From: Polynucleobacter sp. es-EL-1
Lineage (GTDB): Bacteria; Pseudomonadota; Gammaproteobacteria; Burkholderiales; Burkholderiaceae
Assembly (NCBI RefSeq): GCF_018687975.1
Contig: NZ_CP061310.1
Coordinates: forward strand, 1,612,001 to 1,676,000
DNA: 64,000 nt
Reading direction: 5' to 3'
Of the stretch, positions 18,595 through 25,429 are shown piece after piece. Positions within the stretch are counted from its first letter, which is position 1. Each line of letters begins with the position of its first letter. The notes beneath the pieces are model-generated. The model made no database searches and was not told the origin of the DNA. It was given only the letters and a program-made list of their open reading frames with translations. Made by a program: the position numbers and the translations under genes.

Positions 18595-19728
18595 ATGCGC
18601 ATAGGAGTACCGCTGGAAATTAGGCCCGGGGAAACCCGCGTTGCCGCCACCCCCGAAACCGTCAAAAAACTGATCGGTCAAGGTCATACGGTTGTTATTC
18701 AAAAAGATGCTGGCGTCCGAGCCAGCCAACCAGACTCTGCTTATGAGGCTGTTGGTGCCTCCGTTGGTAGCGCAGCCGATGCATTTGGCGCTGAAATCGT
18801 TCTGAAAGTGCGCGCGCCAGAATCTGCAGAGCTTAAACAAATTAAATCTGGCAGCGTGCTCATTGGCATGCTCGATCCATTTGATAATGACAATATTGCC
18901 GCGATGGCTGCCCAAGGTATTACAGCGTTCTCCTTAGAAGCTGCGCCACGCACCACCCGCGCACAAAGCATGGACGTACTGTCTTCGCAAGCCAATATTG
19001 CTGGCTACAAAGCCGTCATGGTTGCCGCCAATGAGTATCAGCGTTTTATGCCAATGCTCATGACCGCTGCAGGTACCGTTAAAGCAGCGCGTGTATTGAT
19101 TTTGGGTGCCGGTGTTGCTGGCCTCCAAGCGATCGCTACTGCAAAGCGTTTAGGTGCAGTCATTGAAGCTTCTGATGTTCGCCCTGCTGCCAAAGAACAA
19201 ATTGAGTCACTTGGTGCCAAGTTTGTTGATGTGCCTTACGAAACAGACGAAGAACGTGAAATTGCCAAAGGTGTTGGTGGCTATGCCCGCCCAATGCCAG
19301 AAGCCTGGATGAAACGCCAAGCCGCATTGGTTGCCGAGCGTGCACAGCAAGCCGATATCGTGATCGCTACGGCTTTGATTCCGGGTCGCAAACCACCAGT
19401 CCTCCTGCATACAGCTACCGTAGAGCAAATGAAGCCGGGTTCAATTGTGATCGACTTAGCAGCTGGTCGTGGTGACAATGGCTCAGGTAACTGCCCACTG
19501 ACTGAAGCAGACAAGATTGTTGAGAAAAATGGTGTGAAGATTATTGGCTACACCAATCTTGCTAGCATGGTTGCAGCTGATGCTTCTGCCTTATATGCGC
19601 GCAACTTGCTCGACTTTATGAAGCTCATTGTGGACAAAGAAGCAAAGTTAGTCATCCCAAGTGATGATGACATTGTGACTGCCTGCTTAATGTGCCGTGA
19701 TGGCCAAGCCATCCGCAAAAACCAATAA
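18595..19728 (+). CDS. pntAa: NAD(P) transhydrogenase subunit alpha, part 1 (PntAa)
   Basis: NAD(H)-binding domain I of the proton-translocating transhydrogenase, which moves hydride from NADH to NADP+ at the cost of the proton gradient. Of 377 residues, the start (MRIGVPLEIRPGETRVAATP) and the dinucleotide loop VLILGAGVAGLQAIATAKRLGA are diagnostic of the alanine dehydrogenase/PNT fold. The transhydrogenase is split into three chains here, as in Rhodospirillum and many betaproteobacteria. A ribosome site (ctggag) sits 7 bases before the ATG. Confidence 0.96.
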   Translation: MRIGVPLEIRPGETRVAATPETVKKLIGQGHTVVIQKDAGVRASQPDSAYEAVGASVGSAADAFGAEIVLKVRAPESAELKQIKSGSVLIGMLDPFDNDNIAAMAAQGITAFSLEAAPRTTRAQSMDVLSSQANIAGYKAVMVAANEYQRFMPMLMTAAGTVKAARVLILGAGVAGLQAIATAKRLGAVIEASDVRPAAKEQIESLGAKFVDVPYETDEEREIAKGVGGYARPMPEAWMKRQAALVAERAQQADIVIATALIPGRKPPVLLHTATVEQMKPGSIVIDLAAGRGDNGSGNCPLTEADKIVEKNGVKIIGYTNLASMVAADASALYARNLLDFMKLIVDKEAKLVIPSDDDIVTACLMCRDGQAIRKNQ

Positions 19729-19749
19729 AAATCAATCTAAGGAAATATC

Positions 19750-20088
19750 ATGGATCTCGCTGCTTTTCAAAGCATCCTTACAGTCCAAAACATCACTGTA
19801 TTCGTGCTGGCTATTTTTGTTGGCTACCACGTTGTTTGGAATGTCACACCAGCGCTTCACACCCCCCTAATGGCGGTAACTAACGCCATTTCCGGGATCA
19901 TTATTGTTGGCGCTCTTTTGCAAACTGAAGTGATTGGTGGCGATGAGATTACGCTCACTAGCATCATTGGTGCAGTAGCCGTCTTTTTGGCATCGATCAA
20001 TATTTTTGGTGGCTTTATGGTCACCCGCCGCATGCTTGAGATGTTCAAGAAAAAAGCTCCTAAAGCTGATGCTGCTGGAACTAAATAA
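19750..20088 (+). CDS. pntAb: NAD(P) transhydrogenase subunit alpha, part 2 (PntAb)
   Basis: Small membrane subunit that forms part of the proton channel (domain II). It has 112 residues with three to four hydrophobic helices; the conserved VVWNVTPALHTPLMAVTNAI is the PntA C-terminal membrane signature. In E. coli this segment is fused to PntA. It lies between pntAa (21 bases away) and pntB (34 bases away) in one operon. Confidence 0.95.
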   Translation: MDLAAFQSILTVQNITVFVLAIFVGYHVVWNVTPALHTPLMAVTNAISGIIIVGALLQTEVIGGDEITLTSIIGAVAVFLASINIFGGFMVTRRMLEMFKKKAPKADAAGTK

Positions 20089-20122
20089 AACTAGAACAAG
20101 ATCTACATAGAGACCTAAAAAA

Positions 20123-21490
20123 ATGTCAAACATAACCGCGATTTCATATCTCATTTCATCGGTGCTATTCATCCTTGCTTTGCGAGGATTGTCTTCACCA
20201 ACCACTTCACGCCAAGGTAATACCTTCGGCATGGTCGGCATGTTGCTTGCAGTGATCACGACTTTCATGATCCCTGACTTCAAGCCAGTCTTTTCATTAA
20301 TCATTGCTGCCATCGTTGGCGGTGCAATCATTGGAATCATTGCTGCTAAGCGTGTGCAAATGACGAAGATGCCTGAGCTCGTAGCGCTCATGCACTCCTT
20401 TGTGGGTTTATCTGCTGTCTTAATTGCGATTGCTGCAGTATTTAATCCAGCTCAAGCTCACACCGGTGCACAAAAGATTGAACTCTTTATTGGCGCATTC
20501 ATTGGTGCAATTACCTTTACCGCCTCAGTGATTGCTTTTGGCAAACTATCAGGCAAGGTTAGCGGCAAGCCAGTAACATTTACCGGTCAACATTTGCTCA
20601 ACCTTGTCCTAGCAATCGGTATGGTTGGTGGCGGTGTTATGTACTTCATGACTGGTAGCCACGCAGCCTTCTTAGTCATGTGTGCTATCGCTTTAGTGTT
20701 GGGTGTAACTCTTATCATCCCAATCGGTGGTGCAGACATGCCAGTAGTGGTATCCATGCTCAACAGTTACTCTGGTTGGGCTGCCGCGGGTATCGGTTTC
20801 ACACTCAACAACCCAGTATTAATTATTGCTGGTGCTTGTGTAGGTTCATCTGGTGCAATTCTGTCCTACATTATGTGTAAGGCTATGAATCGCTCCATTG
20901 TGGCGGTGTTGCTTGGCGGCTTTGGTGCCGAGGCAGCAGCAGGCGGCGCTGATGATGGCGCCCCTAAGAACTACAAAACTGGTTCACCTGAAGATGCTGC
21001 TTTCTTAATGGAAAATGCTGACACTGTCATCATTGTTCCAGGTTATGGATTAGCTGTTGCCCGTGCTCAGCATGCTTTAAAAGAACTCACTGAAAAGTTG
21101 ACCCATCATGGCGTTACTGTGAAGTATGCGATCCACCCAGTGGCAGGTCGTATGCCTGGTCATATGAACGTGCTCTTGGCTGAAGCAGAAGTGCCTTATG
21201 ACCAAGTCTTTGAGATGGAAGATATTAATAGCGACTTTGGTCAAGCCGACGTTGTTCTGGTACTCGGTGCAAATGACGTTGTTAACCCTGCAGCTCGTAC
21301 GCCAGGTAGTCCAATCTTTGGTATGCCAATTTTGGAAGCATTCAAAGCGAAAACCATTATTGTGAACAAGCGCTCTATGGCTGCTGGTTATGCTGGTCTT
21401 GATAACGAACTGTTCTACATGGATAAAACCATGATGGTCTTCGGTGATGCGAAGAAGGTTGTAGAAGACATGGTTAAGGCTGTGGAGTAA
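20123..21490 (+). CDS. pntB: NAD(P) transhydrogenase subunit beta PntB
   Basis: Carries the rest of the membrane channel (domain II) and the NADP(H)-binding domain III. The N-terminal half has multiple hydrophobic helices; the C-terminal part, from about residue 275, has the inverted Rossmann loop IIVPGYGLAVARAQHA and the conserved YAIHPVAGRMPGHMNVLLAEA. Length of 455 residues is normal. It is last in the operon and is followed by a rho-independent terminator. Confidence 0.97.
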   Translation: MSNITAISYLISSVLFILALRGLSSPTTSRQGNTFGMVGMLLAVITTFMIPDFKPVFSLIIAAIVGGAIIGIIAAKRVQMTKMPELVALMHSFVGLSAVLIAIAAVFNPAQAHTGAQKIELFIGAFIGAITFTASVIAFGKLSGKVSGKPVTFTGQHLLNLVLAIGMVGGGVMYFMTGSHAAFLVMCAIALVLGVTLIIPIGGADMPVVVSMLNSYSGWAAAGIGFTLNNPVLIIAGACVGSSGAILSYIMCKAMNRSIVAVLLGGFGAEAAAGGADDGAPKNYKTGSPEDAAFLMENADTVIIVPGYGLAVARAQHALKELTEKLTHHGVTVKYAIHPVAGRMPGHMNVLLAEAEVPYDQVFEMEDINSDFGQADVVLVLGANDVVNPAARTPGSPIFGMPILEAFKAKTIIVNKRSMAAGYAGLDNELFYMDKTMMVFGDAKKVVEDMVKAVE

Positions 21491-21511
21491 GACTTAGCCC
21501 TTGATTAAAAG

Positions 21512-21532
21512 ACCGCCTCCGGGCGGTTTTTT
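21512..21532 (+). terminator. Rho-independent terminator of the pnt operon
   Basis: A 6-bp perfect stem (ACCGCC/GGCGGT) with a four-base loop is followed directly by six T, 21 bases after the pntB stop. Confidence 0.9.
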
Positions 21533-21616
21533 AATGCCTTTAATTACTGCAATATCAGCTTTACTACATTAATAACACCGCTGATAACTATTCATACTCA
21601 GTTCACTGTAACAAAT

Positions 21617-21648
21617 AAAAACGCCTGGTCTTTTGAACCAGGCGTTTT
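21617..21648. terminator. Bidirectional terminator, serves groEL
   Basis: A 12-bp stem, AAAACGCCTGGT paired with ACCAGGCGTTTT around a seven-to-eight-base loop, has A/T tracts on both flanks. It lies 35 bases beyond the groEL stop on the minus strand and would also stop read-through from pntB. Confidence 0.88.
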
Positions 21649-21683
21649 ATTTCTACAGCTGATGCGCTGGAGAGCTAGGGCTA

Positions 21684-23336
21684 TTACATCATGCCGCCCA
21701 TGCCACCCATACCGCCCATACCACTCATATCAGGCATACCGCCGCCGGAAGACTCATCCTTTGGTGCTTCGCAGATCGCGCAATCGGTAGTCAACAATAA
21801 GGCTGCTACAGAAGCTGCATTAACCAATGCAGTTTTTGTTACCTTAGTTGGATCGATTACGCCTTGTGCTACTAAGTCGCCATATTCACCGGTTGCAGCG
21901 TTGTAACCGTTATTGCCCTTGCTAGCCAATACCGCATTAACAACTACGCTGGCTTCATCACCTGCGTTAGACACGATGATACGAATTGGCTCTTCCATAG
22001 CACGTAATACGATGTTGATACCAGCGTCTTGGTCAGGATTATCACCCTTCAAGCCCTTGATACCTTGCATCGCGCGTAACAATGCTACGCCACCGCCAGG
22101 AACAATACCTTCTTCAACTGCAGCACGAGTTGCATGCAATGCATCATCAACACGGTCTTTCTTCTCTTTCATTTCGACTTCAGTTGCCGCACCAACACGA
22201 ATCACTGCAACACCGCCTGCTAACTTAGCCACACGCTCTTGCAACTTCTCTTTGTCGTAGTCGCTAGTCGCTTCGTCTATCTGAACACGAATGTTCTTCA
22301 CGCGCGCTTCGATTGCTTTAGCATCGCCAGCACCGTCAATAATGATGGTGTTTTCTTTGCCTACTTCGATACGCTTCGCTTGACCCAAGTGCTCAAGAGT
22401 GGTTTTCTCGAGTGTGAGGCCGATTTCTTCAGCAATCACTGTACCGCCAGTCAAAATCGCGATGTCTTCCAACATTGCTTTACGACGATCACCAAAGCCT
22501 GGAGCCTTAACAGCGCAAGTCTTGATGATGCCGCGAATGTTATTCACAACCAAAGTTGCCAAGGCTTCGCCTTCAACATCTTCTGCAATGATTAACAATG
22601 GGCGGCCAGACTTCGCTACTTGCTCGAGTACTGGGAGCAAATCACGAATGTTGCTAACTTTCTTGTCAAACAAGAGAACGTATGGACTTTCCAATACGGC
22701 AACTTGCTTTTCAGGCTGGTTGATGAAGTATGGAGATAGGTAACCACGATCAAACTGCATACCTTCTACAACTTCTAGCTCGTCCTCTAAAGACTTACCA
22801 TCTTCAACGGTAATAACACCCTCTTTACCTACTTTTTCCATTGCTTCTGCAATACGCTGACCAATGCTTTGATCGCTGTTTGCAGAGATAGAGCCAACTT
22901 GAGCGATTTCTTTAGTAGTTGTGCAAGGCTTGCTGATTTTCTTGAGTTCTTCGATTGCAGCTGTAACAGCCTTATCAATACCGCGCTTGAGGTCCATTGG
23001 GTTATGGCCTGAAACAACGTATTTCATACCTTCGCGAACGATAGACTGAGCCAACACAGTAGCGGTAGTGGTACCGTCACCAGCGATGTCATTGGTTTTA
23101 GAAGCAACTTCTTTAACCATCTGAGCACCCATGTTCTGGAGCTTGTCTTTGAGTTCGATTTCTTTTGCTACGGATACACCATCCTTAGTGATGGTCGGAC
23201 CGCCAAATGAGCGCTCAATCACCACATTGCGACCTTTAGGTCCCAAAGTTGTTTTTACTGCGTTAGCAAGAATGTTTACGCCTTCCACCATCTTGGTGCG
23301 GGCATTATCTCCAAATACGACGTCTTTTGCTGCCAT
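21684..23336 (-). CDS. groEL: Chaperonin GroEL (Hsp60)
   Basis: Subunit of the 14-mer ATP-driven folding chamber in the cytosol. At 550 residues it shows MAAKDVVFGDNART at the start, the ATP site AGDGTTTATVLAQSI, the signature AAVEEGIVPGGGVALL, and a C-terminal GGMGGMGGMM tail. It is 26 bases downstream of groES and shares its promoter and CIRCE operator. Only one groEL is visible in this window. Confidence 0.99.
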   Translation of the reverse strand: MAAKDVVFGDNARTKMVEGVNILANAVKTTLGPKGRNVVIERSFGGPTITKDGVSVAKEIELKDKLQNMGAQMVKEVASKTNDIAGDGTTTATVLAQSIVREGMKYVVSGHNPMDLKRGIDKAVTAAIEELKKISKPCTTTKEIAQVGSISANSDQSIGQRIAEAMEKVGKEGVITVEDGKSLEDELEVVEGMQFDRGYLSPYFINQPEKQVAVLESPYVLLFDKKVSNIRDLLPVLEQVAKSGRPLLIIAEDVEGEALATLVVNNIRGIIKTCAVKAPGFGDRRKAMLEDIAILTGGTVIAEEIGLTLEKTTLEHLGQAKRIEVGKENTIIIDGAGDAKAIEARVKNIRVQIDEATSDYDKEKLQERVAKLAGGVAVIRVGAATEVEMKEKKDRVDDALHATRAAVEEGIVPGGGVALLRAMQGIKGLKGDNPDQDAGINIVLRAMEEPIRIIVSNAGDEASVVVNAVLASKGNNGYNAATGEYGDLVAQGVIDPTKVTKTALVNAASVAALLLTTDCAICEAPKDESSGGGMPDMSGMGGMGGMGGMM

Positions 23337-23362
23337 GATTGAATTCCTTTCTTAGGTACTAA

Positions 23363-23653
23363 TTACTTCTGTACAACAGCCATGATGTCTTCTTCGCGCA
23401 TTACGAGAAGCTCGTCGCTGCCGACCTTAACTGTTTGACCTGCATATTTGCCAAATAACACGCGGTCGCCAACTTTGACGTCTGGTGCATTCAACTTACC
23501 GCTGTCATCACGCTTGCCTGGGCCAACTGCCAATACTTCACCTTGGTCAGGCTTTTCAGCAGCAGCATCAGGAATAATGATTCCAGAGGCAGTTTTTGAT
23601 TCTTGATCTAAACGTTTAATGATTACGCGATCATGTAAAGGACGCAGATTCAT
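23363..23653 (-). CDS. groES: Co-chaperonin GroES (Hsp10)
   Basis: Heptameric lid of the GroEL chamber. The 96 residues begin MNLRPLHDRVIIKRLD and contain the mobile-loop region around ESKTASGIIIPD that contacts GroEL, followed by the conserved VGDRVLFGKYAG. It is the first gene of the groES-groEL operon, about 130 bases from the predicted transcription start next to the CIRCE element. Confidence 0.99.
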   Translation of the reverse strand: MNLRPLHDRVIIKRLDQESKTASGIIIPDAAAEKPDQGEVLAVGPGKRDDSGKLNAPDVKVGDRVLFGKYAGQTVKVGSDELLVMREEDIMAVVQK

Positions 23654-23763
23654 TCCTTCTCCTATGTTAGTAAGTGTTAACTAATTAAAAAACCAATATA
23701 AATCAATAACTTGCAATATCTCAACACGGAGCTCATAGGCTTTTAACATTCAAAAGACCCGTT

Positions 23764-23790
23764 TTAGCACTCGCATGTAGGGAGTGCTGA
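23764..23790 (-). promoter_or_regulatory. CIRCE operator (HrcA binding site) of groESL
   Basis: TTAGCACTC, nine spacer bases, GAGTGCTGA: eight of nine positions of the second arm fit the CIRCE consensus TTAGCACTC-N9-GAGTGCTAA. It overlaps the end of the predicted -10 box and the predicted transcription start of groES, the expected place for HrcA repression that is lifted by heat. hrcA itself is not in the window. Confidence 0.95.
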
Positions 23791-23819
23791 TTATATAGGT
23801 CTGTTTCTGAAGATTTCAA
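23790..23819 (-). promoter_or_regulatory. Predicted groESL promoter
   Basis: Read on the minus strand, TTGAAA (23819-23814) and a perfect TATAAT (23795-23790) are separated by 18 bases, a good housekeeping-sigma promoter. CTTGAAA also resembles the -35 of heat-shock sigma-32 promoters, but no clear CCCCAT -10 is present, so HrcA control seems the main regulation. Confidence 0.7.
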
Positions 23820-23971
23820 GGGCAGGAAGCCTTTAATTTCATCTCCTGGGTTTTGCCTCCCTATAATGCGAGCAGGCTGGTAGGTAAATTCCTACATATA
23901 AATAAGCTTTAAGCCCTTAACACTCCGATCTGTCATGCCTAGACTGGCTTATCACCGATTGGAGAATGCTG

Positions 23972-24799
23972 ATGAGCCCGAAATCCCGGCTGTACACGCT
24001 TGTAAAGGCCTGGAAGAACAAACCCTTCCATGAAGTGCGCGATGTCTCTGGAGAGCCCTGGCTTGGCCTGAGCAGCGCAGCACTTGAAGAACACCAATCC
24101 TGGTCTAAAAGACAAGCGATTAGCAACGAACCTATTTTTAACCAGCAGGGGACAAAACTGTCGGGTGCATTATTTAGACCGCTATTAAGCAGTGACGATA
24201 CCCAGCTTCTCAGAATGTTTATGGAGGGCCTGGACAATATTAGCTACTGGTATCGCAGTGGACGGTTTATTCCAGGAATCTTACCGCTCCCAGCTCATGC
24301 TATTGCCTCTAGCAAATTTGTAGATGGCTTATCCGACCTCGTTTTGAACTCACGACTCCCAGTTGGCTTAGTTAGCATTGGAGTTCATCAATATGACAAG
24401 CCTGAATGTATTAACTCCTCCAAAGAAGGCTTACTCCGTCTTCGCCGCTTAGGAATATTGGTTCACCTACTGAACTTTTCTGGCAGTACGGCACAAATGC
24501 ATGTCTTCACAGAAATTGAGCCAGATGGAGTGCATATAGATATTAGCCAGCTTCGCAATACACATAATTTGATTGAACTGAACACACTTTCGAAACAGAT
24601 TAAGAGTGAAATCTATGCCTGCAATATCACACTCGTCAAGGATATTGAGAATGCAATTGCGATTGGTGCAAGTCATAGTTACGGCGGCCTAATGATGCCG
24701 CCAGTCAGTCGCCATCAAATGCTCCACATTAGCGATAGTCGTATTGCTAAAGCCATTTTTTCGCTGCACCCTCATAAAAACCAAAATGGAGATATGTAA
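23972..24799 (+). CDS. Degenerate EAL-domain protein, probably catalytically inactive
   Basis: About 275 residues, most of which can be laid over the EAL c-di-GMP phosphodiesterase fold, but the catalytic residues are gone. The EAL motif reads GAL (in KLSGALFRPLL), the DDFG metal site reads LNFS (VHLLNFSGSTAQ), the lysine of the KxD motif is His (GVHIDIS), and the AEGVE glutamate region reads ACNIT. SYGGLMMPPVS matches the terminal QGYLFSKP segment. It is therefore likely a regulator or ligand-binding protein rather than an enzyme. The ATG at 23972 is chosen because GGAG lies 7 bases before it; an ATG at 23966 is too close. Its stop overlaps the next gene's ATG by one base. Identification is by eye and moderate. 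Confidence 0.75.
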   Translation: MSPKSRLYTLVKAWKNKPFHEVRDVSGEPWLGLSSAALEEHQSWSKRQAISNEPIFNQQGTKLSGALFRPLLSSDDTQLLRMFMEGLDNISYWYRSGRFIPGILPLPAHAIASSKFVDGLSDLVLNSRLPVGLVSIGVHQYDKPECINSSKEGLLRLRRLGILVHLLNFSGSTAQMHVFTEIEPDGVHIDISQLRNTHNLIELNTLSKQIKSEIYACNITLVKDIENAIAIGASHSYGGLMMPPVSRHQMLHISDSRIAKAIFSLHPHKNQNGDM

Positions 24800-25422
24800 T
24801 GAGAAAACGCGTGATGTTGGTAGATGATCATCCAGCCATGTTGATGGCATTAAAAAGTATGCTGCAAGATCAATTGCTTTTTGAAATCGCAGGACAAGCT
24901 CAGAATGGCGAAGAATGCCTTCGCTCCATGAAGGAAGTGAATCCCAATATGGTGATATTGGATATTGATATGCCTAAAACCGATGGCTTTGACGTTATTC
25001 GTCGGATTGGTTTGATGCATCCTGAAGTCAGAATTCTGGTGCTCTCCAGTCTAGACGAAGCAGTGTATGGGGGAAGGGTGAGATCGCTAGGCGCCCATGG
25101 CTTTGTTAATAAGACTGCAGGCGCAGATGTGATTCTGGCAGGGTGTGTTGCCATTTCACAAGGCTATACCTTTTTCTCCCACGGCAAAAATGGCAATACT
25201 TCTTTGAGCGATACCGATAAATTAGCGTTGATCTCTGATCGTGAATTACAAGTCATGAAGTATCTAGGTAAGGGAAACACCAATCAGCAGATCTCAGACT
25301 TACTGCATATCAGCAATAAAACTGTTGCCACCTATAAGACACGCGTCTTTGATAAGTTAGGCATTAATAATATTGCTGATCTCATCTTGTTCTGCCGCAT
25401 GAATAACATCATCGAGAGCTAA
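24799..25422 (+). CDS. NarL/LuxR-family response regulator (BvgA/EvgA type)
   Basis: A 207-residue two-domain regulator. The receiver domain has the acidic pair D9-D10 (MLVDDHPA), the phosphoacceptor D55 (VILDIDMPKTDG), the switch Ser83/84 and K105 (GFVNKTAG). The C-terminal LuxR-type helix-turn-helix spans about residues 140-205 (LSDRELQVMKYLGKGNTNQQISD, continuing with SNKTVATYKTRVFDKLG in the recognition region). Its place between an EAL-like gene and a BvgS-like kinase suggests it is the output of that kinase. Target genes are unknown. Confidence 0.93.
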   Translation: MRKRVMLVDDHPAMLMALKSMLQDQLLFEIAGQAQNGEECLRSMKEVNPNMVILDIDMPKTDGFDVIRRIGLMHPEVRILVLSSLDEAVYGGRVRSLGAHGFVNKTAGADVILAGCVAISQGYTFFSHGKNGNTSLSDTDKLALISDRELQVMKYLGKGNTNQQISDLLHISNKTVATYKTRVFDKLGINNIADLILFCRMNNIIES

Positions 25423-25429
25423 TACACAG

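Larger units (their letters stand above)
23654..23971. other. Divergent intergenic region between groESL and the EAL/regulator/kinase operon
   Basis: No gene is visible. The left part is the groESL leader, CIRCE and promoter. On the plus strand a perfect TATAAT at 23862-23867 could be the -10 of the signalling operon, about 100 bases before its first start; the -35 region is poor (TTCATC at 18-base spacing), which fits a promoter that needs an activator. This is inference only. Confidence 0.45.

Noticed and set aside
21691..22743. Several open frames of 70-118 codons on the plus strand opposite groEL
   Set aside because: They are shadows of the groEL codon structure; no ribosome site or family match, and the chaperonin frame is unambiguous.
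23979..24799. Calling the first gene of the signalling operon an active c-di-GMP phosphodiesterase
   Set aside because: Its EAL glutamate, both DDFG aspartates, the catalytic lysine and the AEGVE glutamate are replaced, so activity is unlikely.
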